NCBI GenBank assembly: GCA_001029295.1
Contig: LDXJ01000034.1
Span: 1 to 43,894 of the forward strand
Source: Peptococcaceae bacterium CEB3
Lineage (GTDB): Bacteria; Bacillota; Desulfitobacteriia; Desulfitobacteriales; Desulfitobacteriaceae
Reading direction: 5' to 3'
Length of the DNA stretch: 43,894 nucleotides
A program made the position numbers and the translations under genes. The notes beneath the pieces were generated by a model that searched no databases, was not told where the DNA came from, and saw nothing but the letters and a program-made list of their open reading frames with translations. This document shows positions 1 through 7,425 of this stretch, one piece after another; within the stretch, counting starts at the first letter, position 1, and each line of letters begins with the position of its first letter.

Positions 1-537
1 CGGTGTTTGACGAGAACCACCCGGGCCTCATAGTGGATTTCCATCGAGTCTTCTGCTAAATTCACATCTCGATAAGGTTTGCCACAGAATGGACGAAACC
101 TTCTGCTCGGGCGGAATCTCGTGGGTCACTTCAACCATGGGGAGGTCCCGTGGAATATGGCGACCATGTCCTGGATGGCCAACCTGGGCACCTCGCTTCT
201 TCTTTCCTTTCTTGGGTGAAGCCAAGTGAGGATCAGCGGCGTCATCCGAGGCACCCTCGTCCTTTTCGACCAAGTGAAGGTCGTCCGGTCGGGATTTTTC
301 TGAGGAAGTCCCAAATAAGTCTGCCCGTAGGTTGCGCAGTTGTGCTTCCACCTCTTCAATGTGGGCATCCCGGTTGGCAAGCTCCTGCTTGAGCAAGGCA
401 TTCTCTTCTGCAAGCCCTTTCACATGTTCTTTTAGTACTTTGACCGGGCCACAGTCGGGAAATGTGCAGGCTGGCTTCTCGGACTTCCGTCTCTTCGTCG
501 ATTGAGTTTTGGGCTGTTTCTGCTGATCTGTCTTCAT
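1..537 (-). pseudogene. tnpC: IS66-family transposase TnpC, N-terminal part, frameshifted and cut by the window edge
   Basis: The N-terminal 140 residues match the start of IS66 TnpC proteins: a basic, Cys-containing leader, a coiled-coil region (about residues 35-70), the LFGTSSEK motif, and the GHPGHGRHIPRDLP stretch before the zinc finger. After EIPPEQKV the frame breaks. Removing one base near position 95 (an extra C on the minus strand) restores K-V-C-P-F-C-G-K-P-Y, the expected CPxC zinc motif, and the frame then stays open to position 1. The remaining DDE domain would lie to the left of the window. No tnpA/tnpB is seen upstream, which fits IS66 elements that carry only tnpC. The extra base is either a real inactivating mutation or a sequencing error. 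Confidence 0.85.
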
Positions 538-655
538 GCCCCTATTCTAACAGAGAGCGGGACACGTTGCCAGTCAAAAAATAACAATTGGCCTAACTAA
601 CGAAATTTAATGAACGGTTCAGTGAACATTTACCGATATAATAATTCTTGATATC

Positions 656-1186
656 ATGCTTCCCAAAATGGACGGGATAAGCATACTCAAAGAATTTCGC
701 CGGAAGGGTATTGAAACCCCGGTTATTTTGCTGACGGCAAGGGGCGAAACGGAGGACAAGGTACGTGGTCTCGATAGCGGGGCTGATGATTATTTGGCTA
801 AACCATTCCATACTAATGAACTGTTAGCCCGTTTGCGTGCACTGGGGCGTAGAAAAACGGAATTGATTAGCGACGGCATCCTTAGATACGGCGATATTGA
901 GCTGAATCCGCATACCCTTCAGCTTGGTTGTGGGAACAGGGAGATTATGCTTACGCTAAAAGAATCTCAATTATTGGAACTGCTCATTAAAAGAAATAAC
1001 ATGATTCTTTCCAAAGAGGTTATGATTGAAAAACTGTGGGGTTATGATACCGATGCAGAAGAGAACCGGGTGGAAATACATGTATCCCTTTTGCGTAAGA
1101 AGCTATCTCAACTGGAAGCGGATGTTTCCATTCGTACCATAAGGGGGGCCGGATATGTGTTAAAGTCGGCAAAGGATGGGGAATAA
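656..1186 (+). CDS. OmpR/PhoB-type response regulator, N-terminally truncated
   Basis: The 176-residue product keeps the second half of the receiver domain (MLPKMDG, LLTARGE, the conserved lysine in LAKPF) and a full winged-helix DNA-binding domain ending in RTIRGAGYVL. Family members are about 225-230 residues, so about 45-50 N-terminal residues are missing, including the acidic pocket. The phospho-acceptor Asp of the LDIMLPKMDG motif is encoded at 650-652, just upstream of the first ATG, and the frame closes upstream with a TGA at 623-625. The likely cause is insertion of the IS66 element on its left. It overlaps the start region of the histidine kinase gene and was originally its cognate regulator. 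As it stands it probably cannot be phosphorylated. Confidence 0.85.
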   Translation: MLPKMDGISILKEFRRKGIETPVILLTARGETEDKVRGLDSGADDYLAKPFHTNELLARLRALGRRKTELISDGILRYGDIELNPHTLQLGCGNREIMLTLKESQLLELLIKRNNMILSKEVMIEKLWGYDTDAEENRVEIHVSLLRKKLSQLEADVSIRTIRGAGYVLKSAKDGE

Positions 1187-1187
1187 A

Positions 1188-2477
1188 ATGTTTAGAAAGC
1201 TGCGTAATAGATTTCTCATCCTGAATATGTCAATTACTTCGCTGATGATGCTTGTAGCATTTGCCGCTATTTATTTTCTGACTTACAGTAACACTCAGGC
1301 GGAAATTCAAAAGACATTGAACCCATCATCTGGAATGGTTCTAAGCATAAAAGGACCTGATTTGCCTAAAGAGCCGAACAAAGAAATCGGGTCAACCGCC
1401 CAAGTCTTTTCTGGGGATTCTTCTTTATTTGAGATCGATGTTGATGCGCATGGCAAGATATTAAACATCAATTCCTCGCTCGGTCTGTCTGATGAAGAAT
1501 ATAAGAAAGCTGCAGAAACAGCCTGGAACAATAAGCAAGGCGGCTCCATAACCTTGGAGGGCAGACAATGGCAATATGCAATATCCCAAATGAAAGAGCA
1601 AGTTATTCAAGCGAACGGGCAACAATATACAGTCACCGAAAACCAGTATCGGATAATGTATTTAGATGTGACTGAATCCTATAAAAGCCTGTTTGAACTG
1701 CTTGCGAGATTGATTATCGTAGGATCTTTCATGCTGATTGTTATTTTTGTCATCAGCCTTTACTTTGCTAACCGGGCTATTAAACCAATAACCGAAACTT
1801 GGGAAAAGCAAAAACAATTTATTGCCAATGCTTCACATGAATTAAAAACACCACTATCAATAATAAATGCCAATTATGATGCCCTTTTGGTCAATCAGGA
1901 AGAAACCATTAAGAGTCAAATGAAATGGCTTGACTATATAAAAATCGGCACAGATAGAATGACTAAGCTAATCAACGACCTTCTGTCTTTAGCTAAGGTA
2001 GAAGATGCCAATTTTGCTGAGGACAAAATACCATTTAATATGAGTGATGCTATTAATGACGTGATATTATCAATGGAAGCCCTAATGATTGAAAAAGGCA
2101 TTAAACTATCCCAGTCGATAGAGCCAGATATAATTATTAAAAGCGATTCAGAAAGAGTTAAACGGGTTGTTACGATTTTATTTGAGAATGCTGTAAAGTA
2201 TACTAATGAAAAAGGGCAGATTGCTATATCACTTATAAAATCAAAACACCAAGTGATATATTCGATAAAAAATAGCGGCAAGGGTATCGCAAAAGAAGAT
2301 TTGCCAAAAGTATTCGATAGGTTCTATAGAGCAGATCCCTCTCGGACACATGATAGAGGGAGCTATGGTTTAGGGTTATCAATTGCGAAAACCATCATTA
2401 ATAATCTGGGCGGCGAGATAAATGTCTCAAGTGTGGAAAATGAATACACGACTTTTACTTTTACGCTTGGACTGTAG
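1188..2477 (+). CDS. Sensor histidine kinase (HisKA/HATPase_c), two-component partner of the upstream regulator
   Basis: The 429-residue membrane kinase has TM1 at about 9-32, an extracytoplasmic sensor region at about 33-170 and TM2 at about 171-194. The H box FIANASHELKTPLS carries the phospho-accepting His at about 217. The N box LFENAVKYTN is at about 331, followed by G1 (NSGKGIAKED), the F box (VFDRFYRAD) and G2 (GSYGLGLS). All catalytic motifs are present. I chose the ATG at 1188 because GGATGGGG sits at suitable spacing, whereas the in-frame ATG at 1176 has no usable ribosome-binding site. The start lies two bases after the regulator stop, so the pair is co-transcribed. The base composition is clearly more AT-rich than the right part of the window, which suggests transfer. 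Confidence 0.93.
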   Translation: MFRKLRNRFLILNMSITSLMMLVAFAAIYFLTYSNTQAEIQKTLNPSSGMVLSIKGPDLPKEPNKEIGSTAQVFSGDSSLFEIDVDAHGKILNINSSLGLSDEEYKKAAETAWNNKQGGSITLEGRQWQYAISQMKEQVIQANGQQYTVTENQYRIMYLDVTESYKSLFELLARLIIVGSFMLIVIFVISLYFANRAIKPITETWEKQKQFIANASHELKTPLSIINANYDALLVNQEETIKSQMKWLDYIKIGTDRMTKLINDLLSLAKVEDANFAEDKIPFNMSDAINDVILSMEALMIEKGIKLSQSIEPDIIIKSDSERVKRVVTILFENAVKYTNEKGQIAISLIKSKHQVIYSIKNSGKGIAKEDLPKVFDRFYRADPSRTHDRGSYGLGLSIAKTIINNLGGEINVSSVENEYTTFTFTLGL

Positions 2478-2845
2478 TATTTGCCAGGGAAAAAGAATGT
2501 TCGGGATGCCGAAAAGCGTTTATTAGTTTCATTAATGAAATGCGGTCGGGGTTGAGGTGACTTCGACTGGCAGTTACATTAGTAGCAAGCAGATACGCTT
2601 CTTTCTCGTGTTCAATAATTATTTCGGCAAGTCGGTCTTGCAGCTATATAACTACCTTGACTGTTGTGAAGAGAGATAATATCTTTTCCCGAAAGGTTCC
2701 AAAACAAACACGCAGAACTGCGATTTTTGAGTTAGTTCTTTGATTTTCATAGCTTTATGGGGCTCTGCCCCAAACCCCGCCCTCGTCGGGAGGCAGACGG
2801 TCATGATTGAACATGACCGGTTACAAAAGGGTTTTGGTACTTTGG
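2478..2845. other. Gene-free stretch between the kinase gene and the IS3 element
   Basis: I see no credible gene here. It contains a GC-rich GGGGCTCTGCCCC-type hairpin around 2760 and a 7-bp inverted repeat GGTCATG/CATGACC around 2799-2820. A roughly 60-codon open frame on the minus strand (about 2462-2642) has no start codon or ribosome-binding site. The region is probably eroded mobile-element DNA. Confidence 0.4.
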
Positions 2846-2874
2846 CCTGTCAAGGGGAAAGGATCCTTGACAGG
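2846..2874 (-). terminator. Perfect 10-bp inverted repeat after the IS3 transposase gene
   Basis: CCTGTCAAGG (2846-2855) and CCTTGACAGG (2865-2874) form a perfect 10-bp stem with a 9-nt loop, immediately downstream of OrfB. There is no U-run, so it may be part of the IS end or a weak terminator rather than a classic intrinsic terminator. Confidence 0.4.
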
Positions 2875-2890
2875 CGCCCACTGAGTTCGG

Positions 2891-3718
2891 TTAAGCCGCT
2901 ACTCTTGACTTGAGATGTTCCCTGTATTCGCAGGGCGACATGTAGCCTAAACTTGAATGCCCCCTGTTACGGTTGTAGTAGGCTTCGATATATTCGAATA
3001 TTGCCAGGCGTGCTTCGTTCCGAGTTCTAAACCTTGTCAGATGTACAAGCTCGTTTTTCAGGGTACTGAAGAAGGATTCAGCACAGGCATTGTCAAAGCA
3101 GTTACCTTTTCGACTCATGCTGGAAACGAAGCCGTGTCTCTTGAGCAATGCTTGATACGCGTAACTGGCATATTGGCTCCCACGATCCGAGTGATGGATG
3201 ACCCCTCTGGGTTGATTTGTTCGGAGGATGGCGCACTCCAAAGCGTTCATGGCCAGTTCTTTGGTCATCGTACTATCCAAGGACCAGCCGACGACCTGCT
3301 TGTCGCACAAATCGATAACGGCGGCCAAGTAGAGCCATCCTTCATCTGTCGGAATATACGTTATATCGCTTGCCCACAGCTGGTTGAGCCCTTTAACCTT
3401 AAAATTTTGCTTGACAAGGTTCTCGGCAACCGGGTAATTGTGTTTCGAGTTGGTCGTTGCTTTAAACTTCCGCGGCCTTTGTGAATGAATGCCGTTTTCT
3501 TTCATGAGCCGGTACACCCGATTGTGACCGCATTTTACCTTCTTGTTTAATTCATGGGTCATCGGTCGAACCCCATATAACCTTCGCTTGCGCTCGTGAA
3601 TCGTCTTGATCAGACCAAGCAACTCCTCATTGGCCCTTTGCCGGTTGCTCTTTGGGCGCTTAAGCCAGCCGTAATAACCGCTTCGCGACACTTCAAGCAC
3701 TTGGCACATCTTCACCAC
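2891..3718 (-). CDS. IS3-family transposase OrfB (DDE integrase domain)
   Basis: The 275-residue protein has an HTH_21-like N-terminal segment (RRLYGVRPMTHEL) and an rve integrase core. The catalytic triad is visible: Asp118 in WASDITYIP, Asp178 in HHSDRGSQY and Glu214 in NACAESFFSTLK, giving the DD(35)E spacing typical of IS3. The C-terminus YYNRNRGHSSLGYMSP is also characteristic. It is normally made as an OrfAB fusion by -1 frameshifting. The fused frame adds RFIDAHR-like residues ahead of VVKMCQVLEVSRSGYYGW, as in IS3 relatives. It is full length. Confidence 0.95.
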   Translation of the reverse strand: MVKMCQVLEVSRSGYYGWLKRPKSNRQRANEELLGLIKTIHERKRRLYGVRPMTHELNKKVKCGHNRVYRLMKENGIHSQRPRKFKATTNSKHNYPVAENLVKQNFKVKGLNQLWASDITYIPTDEGWLYLAAVIDLCDKQVVGWSLDSTMTKELAMNALECAILRTNQPRGVIHHSDRGSQYASYAYQALLKRHGFVSSMSRKGNCFDNACAESFFSTLKNELVHLTRFRTRNEARLAIFEYIEAYYNRNRGHSSLGYMSPCEYREHLKSRVAA

Positions 3719-3756
3719 CCGGAATTCGAAGCGGTGTGCGTCAATAAATTGAAACC

Positions 3757-4053
3757 TTACTTCCGGGGGTTTATGAAGATGGCCGCTGCTTTTTTTAGGA
3801 TAGCATTTTCCTCCTCAAGATCAGCCAGCCTACGCTTCATTCGGCGCATCTCTTCATCTATGGGTTTTAATTTGCCGCTACCAGGGAAGGCGTTGTTTGA
3901 GTCCTTCCGGAATGCCGCTATCCAGGCATAGAGGGTCTTCTCGCTAACGCCGAGATCTTTTGAGAGGCTGGGCACACTGCGGCCCTTCTCAACAACGAGC
4001 TTTGCAGTATCCGTCTTAAACTCTTTGTTATACTTCCTACCATTATTGGTCAT
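3757..4053 (-). CDS. IS3-family transposase OrfA (HTH and leucine zipper)
   Basis: The 98-residue protein has an HTH_Tnp_1 region (KEFKTDTAKLVVEKG, then LGVSEKTLYAWI) and a C-terminal coiled coil (MKRRLADLEEENAILKKA) used for multimerisation. The ATG at 4053 is preferred because GGAGG precedes it by 8 nt. A GTG nine bases further upstream is in frame but overlaps that Shine-Dalgarno. It ends just past the slippery site that feeds ribosomes into OrfB. Confidence 0.92.
   Translation of the reverse strand: MTNNGRKYNKEFKTDTAKLVVEKGRSVPSLSKDLGVSEKTLYAWIAAFRKDSNNAFPGSGKLKPIDEEMRRMKRRLADLEEENAILKKAAAIFINPRK
3790..3796 (-). promoter_or_regulatory. Programmed -1 frameshift site (A7G) between orfA and orfB
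   Basis: The minus strand reads CTA AAA AAA GCA at the end of OrfA, an A-AAA-AAG-type slippery heptamer. Slipping back one base opens the frame through to OrfB and yields the RFQFIDAHRFEF-like linker known from IS3 OrfAB fusions. Confidence 0.75.
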
Positions 4054-4114
4054 TTTAGGCACCTCCGACTGTTTAATATTATCTCAGTTCGGAGTGTCTT
4101 TTAAACCGGGTACA

Positions 4115-4507
4115 ATTCATAACGCCGATTCCGTAAAAGCAAGGATAGAAAAAAGAGAAGAGAAAGTTATAAAACGAGAAAGGGAAAAAGAACTTAAGGC
4201 AGAAGCAGCTTTGATTGGATATGAGATGGAGTGTAAATGTCTAGCATGTGGAAAGGTATGGCACTATAGCAATGACGAAATAGCCGAGAGCAAACGTGCA
4301 GCGAGCCTAGAACGGTTTAAAGCCATGCAGGCACTTGGCGGAAATAAGATGGCTTTTGCGTATAACAACAACGCACAAAAGTATGCCTATTTCGATAAAT
4401 GCCCCGAATGTGGTTCGAAAAGGATTGAAAAACGGACGGTCTGTCTGACAACTCCTACAAGTCAATCAGTTTCCACTGACAAAGGCACACAGGTAATCCA
4501 GGAATAA
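4115..4507 (+). pseudogene. Zinc-ribbon protein fragment, 5' end lost to the IS3 insertion
   Basis: An open frame of about 130 codons starts at the IS terminus without its own start codon. It has a Lys/Glu-rich helix (about the first 30 residues), a CLACGKVWHY half-ribbon and a CPECGSKRIEKR half-ribbon. The four Cys in CxxC...CxxC form a plausible zinc site. I do not recognise a named family. An artefactual extension into the IS from 4025 is possible but has no ribosome-binding site. It is best read as the 3' remnant of a gene broken by the IS. Confidence 0.6.
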
Positions 4508-4635
4508 GGCAACGCCCGTGAAGATGTTGACAGAAGTGTAACCGCCGCCGCAGGGGCCTCATGATTTTAACCAAACCCAAAAAACGGGTTTTCTCTAATA
4601 TCCATATGAGAAGCAACCGAAACGGAGCACTGATA

Positions 4636-4992
4636 ATGCCTCGTCCAGCGCTACCAACCCATACAACCCACAACAGAAGAATCCGGCTGCTCGTTACAGT
4701 CCTGGCCATCCTCAGCATCCTCGACGGTGCCTTAACCCTCTGGGGTCTACGGCTAGGCACTATCGAAGAGGCAAACCCCCTGATGCAGTGGCTGATTGCG
4801 AGAAACCCCGTCGCGTCCATGGCCGTCAAGGTTTCCCTGCCCGTCATCCTTGGCTTCCTGTTGTGGAGGGCGCGGAATAGGCCGCATAAATGGGTTATCC
4901 GTCTGCTACTCACCGCCGTCCTCGCCTATGCCCTGGTCATCATTGCCCATGCACATTGGATTATCTTGAGTGCCATGAGGGGCAGCCTATGA
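4636..4992 (+). CDS. DUF5658-like small membrane protein
   Basis: The 118-residue protein has three to four hydrophobic helices (about 16-37, 55-75, 85-108). The segment LDGALTLWGLRLGTIEEANPL resembles the DUF5658 signature, where an N-terminal helix is followed by a conserved Glu-Ala-Asn-Pro motif. The function of the family is unknown. The ATG at 4636 is chosen because GGAG lies 8 nt upstream. An in-frame ATG at 4561 adds 25 basic residues with poorer support. The stop overlaps the next start (ATGA), so the pair is translationally coupled. Confidence 0.72.
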   Translation: MPRPALPTHTTHNRRIRLLVTVLAILSILDGALTLWGLRLGTIEEANPLMQWLIARNPVASMAVKVSLPVILGFLLWRARNRPHKWVIRLLLTAVLAYALVIIAHAHWIILSAMRGSL

Positions 4993-5354
4993 ACAACACC
5001 ATCGGCCAACGTTTGGCCCGCCTACGCGACGAGAAGGGCCTGTCTCAGACGGCCCTCGCAGAATTGGTAGGGACAACCGACAAATACATTAACGACATAG
5101 AGCACGGCAGACCGGGCGGAATCGCGCTCCTCGCCAAGATTGCGGCAGTGCTCGACGTGCCACTGGAAGAAGTGTACCGGAAAGGCAAGAAGGAGGGCGA
5201 GAACATGGAGAAACAAACGCTCATCGAAATCAACGGCTGCGTGGAAACGGATCTGAGCCATGATCAGTGGCTCGACAAATTCATAGACTGGTTGGAATCC
5301 CGTGGTGAATATTTTAACGGGGGCACAAAAGACATTACGGATGAGCAGGAATGA
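4989..5354 (+). CDS. XRE-family helix-turn-helix protein with a small C-terminal domain
   Basis: The 121-residue protein has a Cro/CI-type HTH at about 4-60 (IGQRLARLRDEKGLSQTALA, then YINDIEHGRPG and ALLAKIAAVLDVPL). The C-terminal 50 residues (MEKQTLIEINGCV... FIDWLESRGEYFNGGTKDI) look like a separate short domain that elsewhere occurs as a stand-alone protein. This suggests a fusion of a regulator with its small partner. It starts by ATGA overlap with the membrane protein gene and is followed by an intrinsic terminator. It probably regulates genes on the island; its operator is not identified. Confidence 0.82.
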   Translation: MNNTIGQRLARLRDEKGLSQTALAELVGTTDKYINDIEHGRPGGIALLAKIAAVLDVPLEEVYRKGKKEGENMEKQTLIEINGCVETDLSHDQWLDKFIDWLESRGEYFNGGTKDITDEQE

Positions 5355-5360
5355 GCAAAT

Positions 5361-5389
5361 GCCTCTCGGCAGTGCCGGGGGCTTTTTCT
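5361..5389 (+). terminator. Intrinsic terminator after the XRE gene
   Basis: GCCTCTCGGCA is followed after one base by TGCCGGGGGC, giving a GC-rich hairpin, then TTTTTCTC. It separates the DUF5658/XRE pair from the DUF6504 gene. Confidence 0.7.
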
Positions 5390-5392
5390 CTC

Positions 5393-5421
5393 TTGCGTTC
5401 CGGCAGACACCGAGGTATTCT
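5393..5421 (+). promoter_or_regulatory. Candidate sigma-A promoter for the DUF6504 gene
   Basis: TTGCGT (5393-5398) and TATTCT (5416-5421) are 17 bp apart, directly after the upstream terminator and just ahead of a palindromic operator-like site. Confidence 0.4.
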
Positions 5422-5429
5422 TAGATTAA

Positions 5430-5445
5430 GGGAACAAAGGTTCCC
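5430..5445. promoter_or_regulatory. LexA-box-like palindrome upstream of the DUF6504 gene
   Basis: GGGAAC-AAAG-GTTCCC is a perfect 6+6 palindrome with a GAAC-N4-GTTC core, the arrangement of Gram-positive SOS boxes. It lies 9 bp downstream of the candidate -10 and 35 bp before the start codon, a suitable place for a repressor. Confidence 0.45.
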
Positions 5446-5479
5446 CATAATACCAACGCGCGTGCTGGAGGAATCGCGA

Positions 5480-5713
5480 ATGATCCAATCCGAGATCCAG
5501 GTTGTTTCGGCCCGCAATCAGCCCATCCGGTTCCAATGGAAACGGCAGTGGTACTCCATTTTGTCCATCGAGGACGATTGGGTAGACACGGGCGAGTGGT
5601 GGAACGGCGAAGGGGAGAAGACGTTCTACCGGTTTTTTGCAGGAGACGGAGTCTTCGAGATCTACCTGGACGAGAAAGAGAAGGCGTGGCATATGTACCG
5701 GGTATACGACTAA
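5480..5713 (+). CDS. DUF6504-family protein
   Basis: The 77-residue protein matches the DUF6504 pattern of a small beta-rich domain: PIRFQWKRQWYSI, then DDWVDTGEWWNGE, then KTFYRF and a terminal WHMYRVYD. As I recall, such proteins often lie beside Y-family polymerase or DnaE2/ImuB mutagenesis genes; no polymerase is in this window. The ATG at 5480 is chosen because GGAGG sits 9 nt upstream; the frame upstream to 5351 crosses the terminator and palindrome and is not coding. The LexA-like site upstream suggests damage-linked control (inference). Confidence 0.7.
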   Translation: MIQSEIQVVSARNQPIRFQWKRQWYSILSIEDDWVDTGEWWNGEGEKTFYRFFAGDGVFEIYLDEKEKAWHMYRVYD

Positions 5714-5736
5714 AAGAGAAACGGAGGGGGAGTATC

Positions 5737-5907
5737 GTGGCAAAGAAAACTCAGGACAGCGACACCCAAGAAGAAACTAGCAGGATTGTCGAACTCCGAG
5801 TCAGCTCAGATGGAGGAAACACCTGGGGCCGCCACAAGGTCAACATGGGGGTTGATCTGGAGGAAAGCGGCTTGCGGGTCGGGGAGATTTTCAAGTGGCA
5901 GGATTAG
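5737..5907 (+). CDS. Small hypothetical protein (56 aa)
   Basis: The GTG start is preceded by GGAGGGGG at good spacing and lies 23 bp after the DUF6504 gene, so the two are probably co-transcribed. The product has a charged N-terminus and a compact segment ELRVSSDGGNTWGRHKVNM followed by GLRVGEIFKWQD. I recognise no family. The SSDGGNTW phrase resembles a beta-hairpin. Confidence 0.55.
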   Translation: MAKKTQDSDTQEETSRIVELRVSSDGGNTWGRHKVNMGVDLEESGLRVGEIFKWQD

Positions 5908-6015
5908 CAGCACAGGGTCGTTTCCGGCGACGACGGCTTGAGGGCAGAGCCGGTAAAGAAAGCGCCTAGGGAAAAGCAAGCAGATCAAAATGGGTTCTGA
6001 TAGGGAGTAAAAATA

Positions 6016-7425
6016 ATGCCAAGAAAGAAAAAACAAAAAAAAGGAAACGGTGAAGGGACAATTTATCGGGAAGAAAATGGACGGTGGAAAGGGCAAATCA
6101 CAATTGGCAGAGACCCAGAAACTGGTAGGCTGATCCGGCCTGTATTCCGAGGGGACACGAGAAAAGAAGTAGCGGATCAAATTGCAGAAGCTCTTGACCG
6201 GCTGAATAAGAGGACGTTTATCAGTCCTTCAAAAACAACTTTGAAGGAATGGACAGATATTTGGAGAAAGGAATCCAGGATAAAGGCAACAACTTGGAGA
6301 GGATATGAAACCTGTTTAAGAGTTCATATTTTCCCGGTGTTGGGGGGATGCACACTAACCGAACTGGAAAAAGACCCCCATCTCATACAATTATTTTTAA
6401 GTGATATGGAGAAAACACCTCGTAAAGATGGGAAGATAGTGAAAATACTAAAAGACTTTAGGAAAGAAAAGGGGTTGAAAGAAACTGAAATAGCAGAAGA
6501 ATTAGGAATAGATCCAGCGAATTATCTCGAATGGGAAAGCAATGAAGCCACGCCCAATTATGAGATGATCAAAAAAATTGCCGACATCTACCATATTCCT
6601 TTAAAGCAGTTCCTTTTGTCCCCGGCTTCGATAATTAAAGCTGACCGCATTTTGCATAGTATCCTGGAATATGCAAAACGACGAAAAAAGCTATATTCTA
6701 ACCCCGCTGACGATATGGACCTCCCCAAAGCTGATGCGGAAGAAACCCAAACCTTATCAGACGATGAGATGGCTAGATTTCTAACAAATGTAATGCAATA
6801 CCGATATTTTGCAGGCTATTTGCTGTTAATCGGGTCTGGAATGCGCCCTGGGGAAATGATAGCCCTAAAATGGCCTAATGTTAACCTTAAGGAAAGAACA
6901 GTTACTGTCGAAGAGACCCGCGAAAGAGTTTTAAACGAAGATGTTGATGCAAAGACTAAAACAAAGGTGATAAACCAAGAGCCAAAAACAAAAAAGAGCG
7001 AACGTTCTTTGGTCATTCCAAGGAGAGTAGCCGCAGCACTGAGAATCCATCGATACAAGCAGACAAAAGAAAAGATTCTTGCGGGCGATCAATATAATGA
7101 TGAAAAATATGTATTTGCTACACCTACCGGAGCCCCGGTGGAGTACCGGAACTTCTACAGATCATTTCAGGCATGTTTAACAAGAAGCAACATACCTCCG
7201 GTAAAACTTTACGCTCTTCGTCATACCTTTGCAACCATACTTTTAGAAGAAGGTGAGGAACTAAGGGTTATTCAGGAAATTCTAGGCCATACTGATATTC
7301 GGACAACTAAGATTTATACTCGCGTTCGGAGAAAATCAAAGGAAAAAGCAGCCTCAAAAATTGATGGACACCTTAGAAAAAAGAAAATATCTTCACATGG
7401 TACGGATACCCAAGTACGGACATAA
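6016..7425 (+). CDS. int: Tyrosine recombinase/integrase with an embedded XRE-type HTH domain
   Basis: The 469-residue protein has an AP2-like arm-binding domain (about 12-58), the start of a SAM-like core-binding domain (about 73-135) and an inserted Cro/CI HTH (about 142-203). The core-binding domain then resumes (about 207-238) and is followed by the catalytic domain (about 247-438). Catalytic residues visible are Arg277 (GSGMRPGE), a beta-hairpin Lys near 327, Arg402 and His403 (LRHTFAT), His425 (LGHTDI) and Tyr434 (KIYTRV). The usual first His of HxxR is Tyr399. Typical relatives are about 380-400 residues; the excess equals the HTH insertion. It lies next to a tRNA gene and is the likely integrase of the island. 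Confidence 0.92.
   Translation: MPRKKKQKKGNGEGTIYREENGRWKGQITIGRDPETGRLIRPVFRGDTRKEVADQIAEALDRLNKRTFISPSKTTLKEWTDIWRKESRIKATTWRGYETCLRVHIFPVLGGCTLTELEKDPHLIQLFLSDMEKTPRKDGKIVKILKDFRKEKGLKETEIAEELGIDPANYLEWESNEATPNYEMIKKIADIYHIPLKQFLLSPASIIKADRILHSILEYAKRRKKLYSNPADDMDLPKADAEETQTLSDDEMARFLTNVMQYRYFAGYLLLIGSGMRPGEMIALKWPNVNLKERTVTVEETRERVLNEDVDAKTKTKVINQEPKTKKSERSLVIPRRVAAALRIHRYKQTKEKILAGDQYNDEKYVFATPTGAPVEYRNFYRSFQACLTRSNIPPVKLYALRHTFATILLEEGEELRVIQEILGHTDIRTTKIYTRVRRKSKEKAASKIDGHLRKKKISSHGTDTQVRT

Larger units (their letters stand above)
2891..4114 (-). mobile_element. IS3-family insertion sequence (orfA/orfB)
   Basis: This is a compact two-gene element on the minus strand with an A7 slippery site joining the two frames. 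The upstream terminus probably begins with TGTACCCGG (minus strand, from 4114), because the reading frame of an interrupted zinc-ribbon gene resumes right after it. I could not match a convincing inverted partner at the other end, so that boundary (about 2850-2890) is approximate. Both transposase frames are intact, so the element may still be active. Confidence 0.85.

Noticed and set aside
2462-2642. About 60 codons open on the minus strand downstream of the kinase gene
   Set aside because: It has no start codon or ribosome-binding site and no recognisable family; it overlaps the kinase end. It may be remnant mobile-element DNA.
4025-4114. Extension of the zinc-ribbon frame into the IS3 element
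   Set aside because: This part is the antisense of OrfA and the IS terminus; only the sequence after 4114 looks like the original gene.
4455-4913. 152-codon minus-strand frame opposite the DUF5658 gene
   Set aside because: Shadow frame without a ribosome-binding site or domain; the plus frame has membrane helices and coupling to the next gene.
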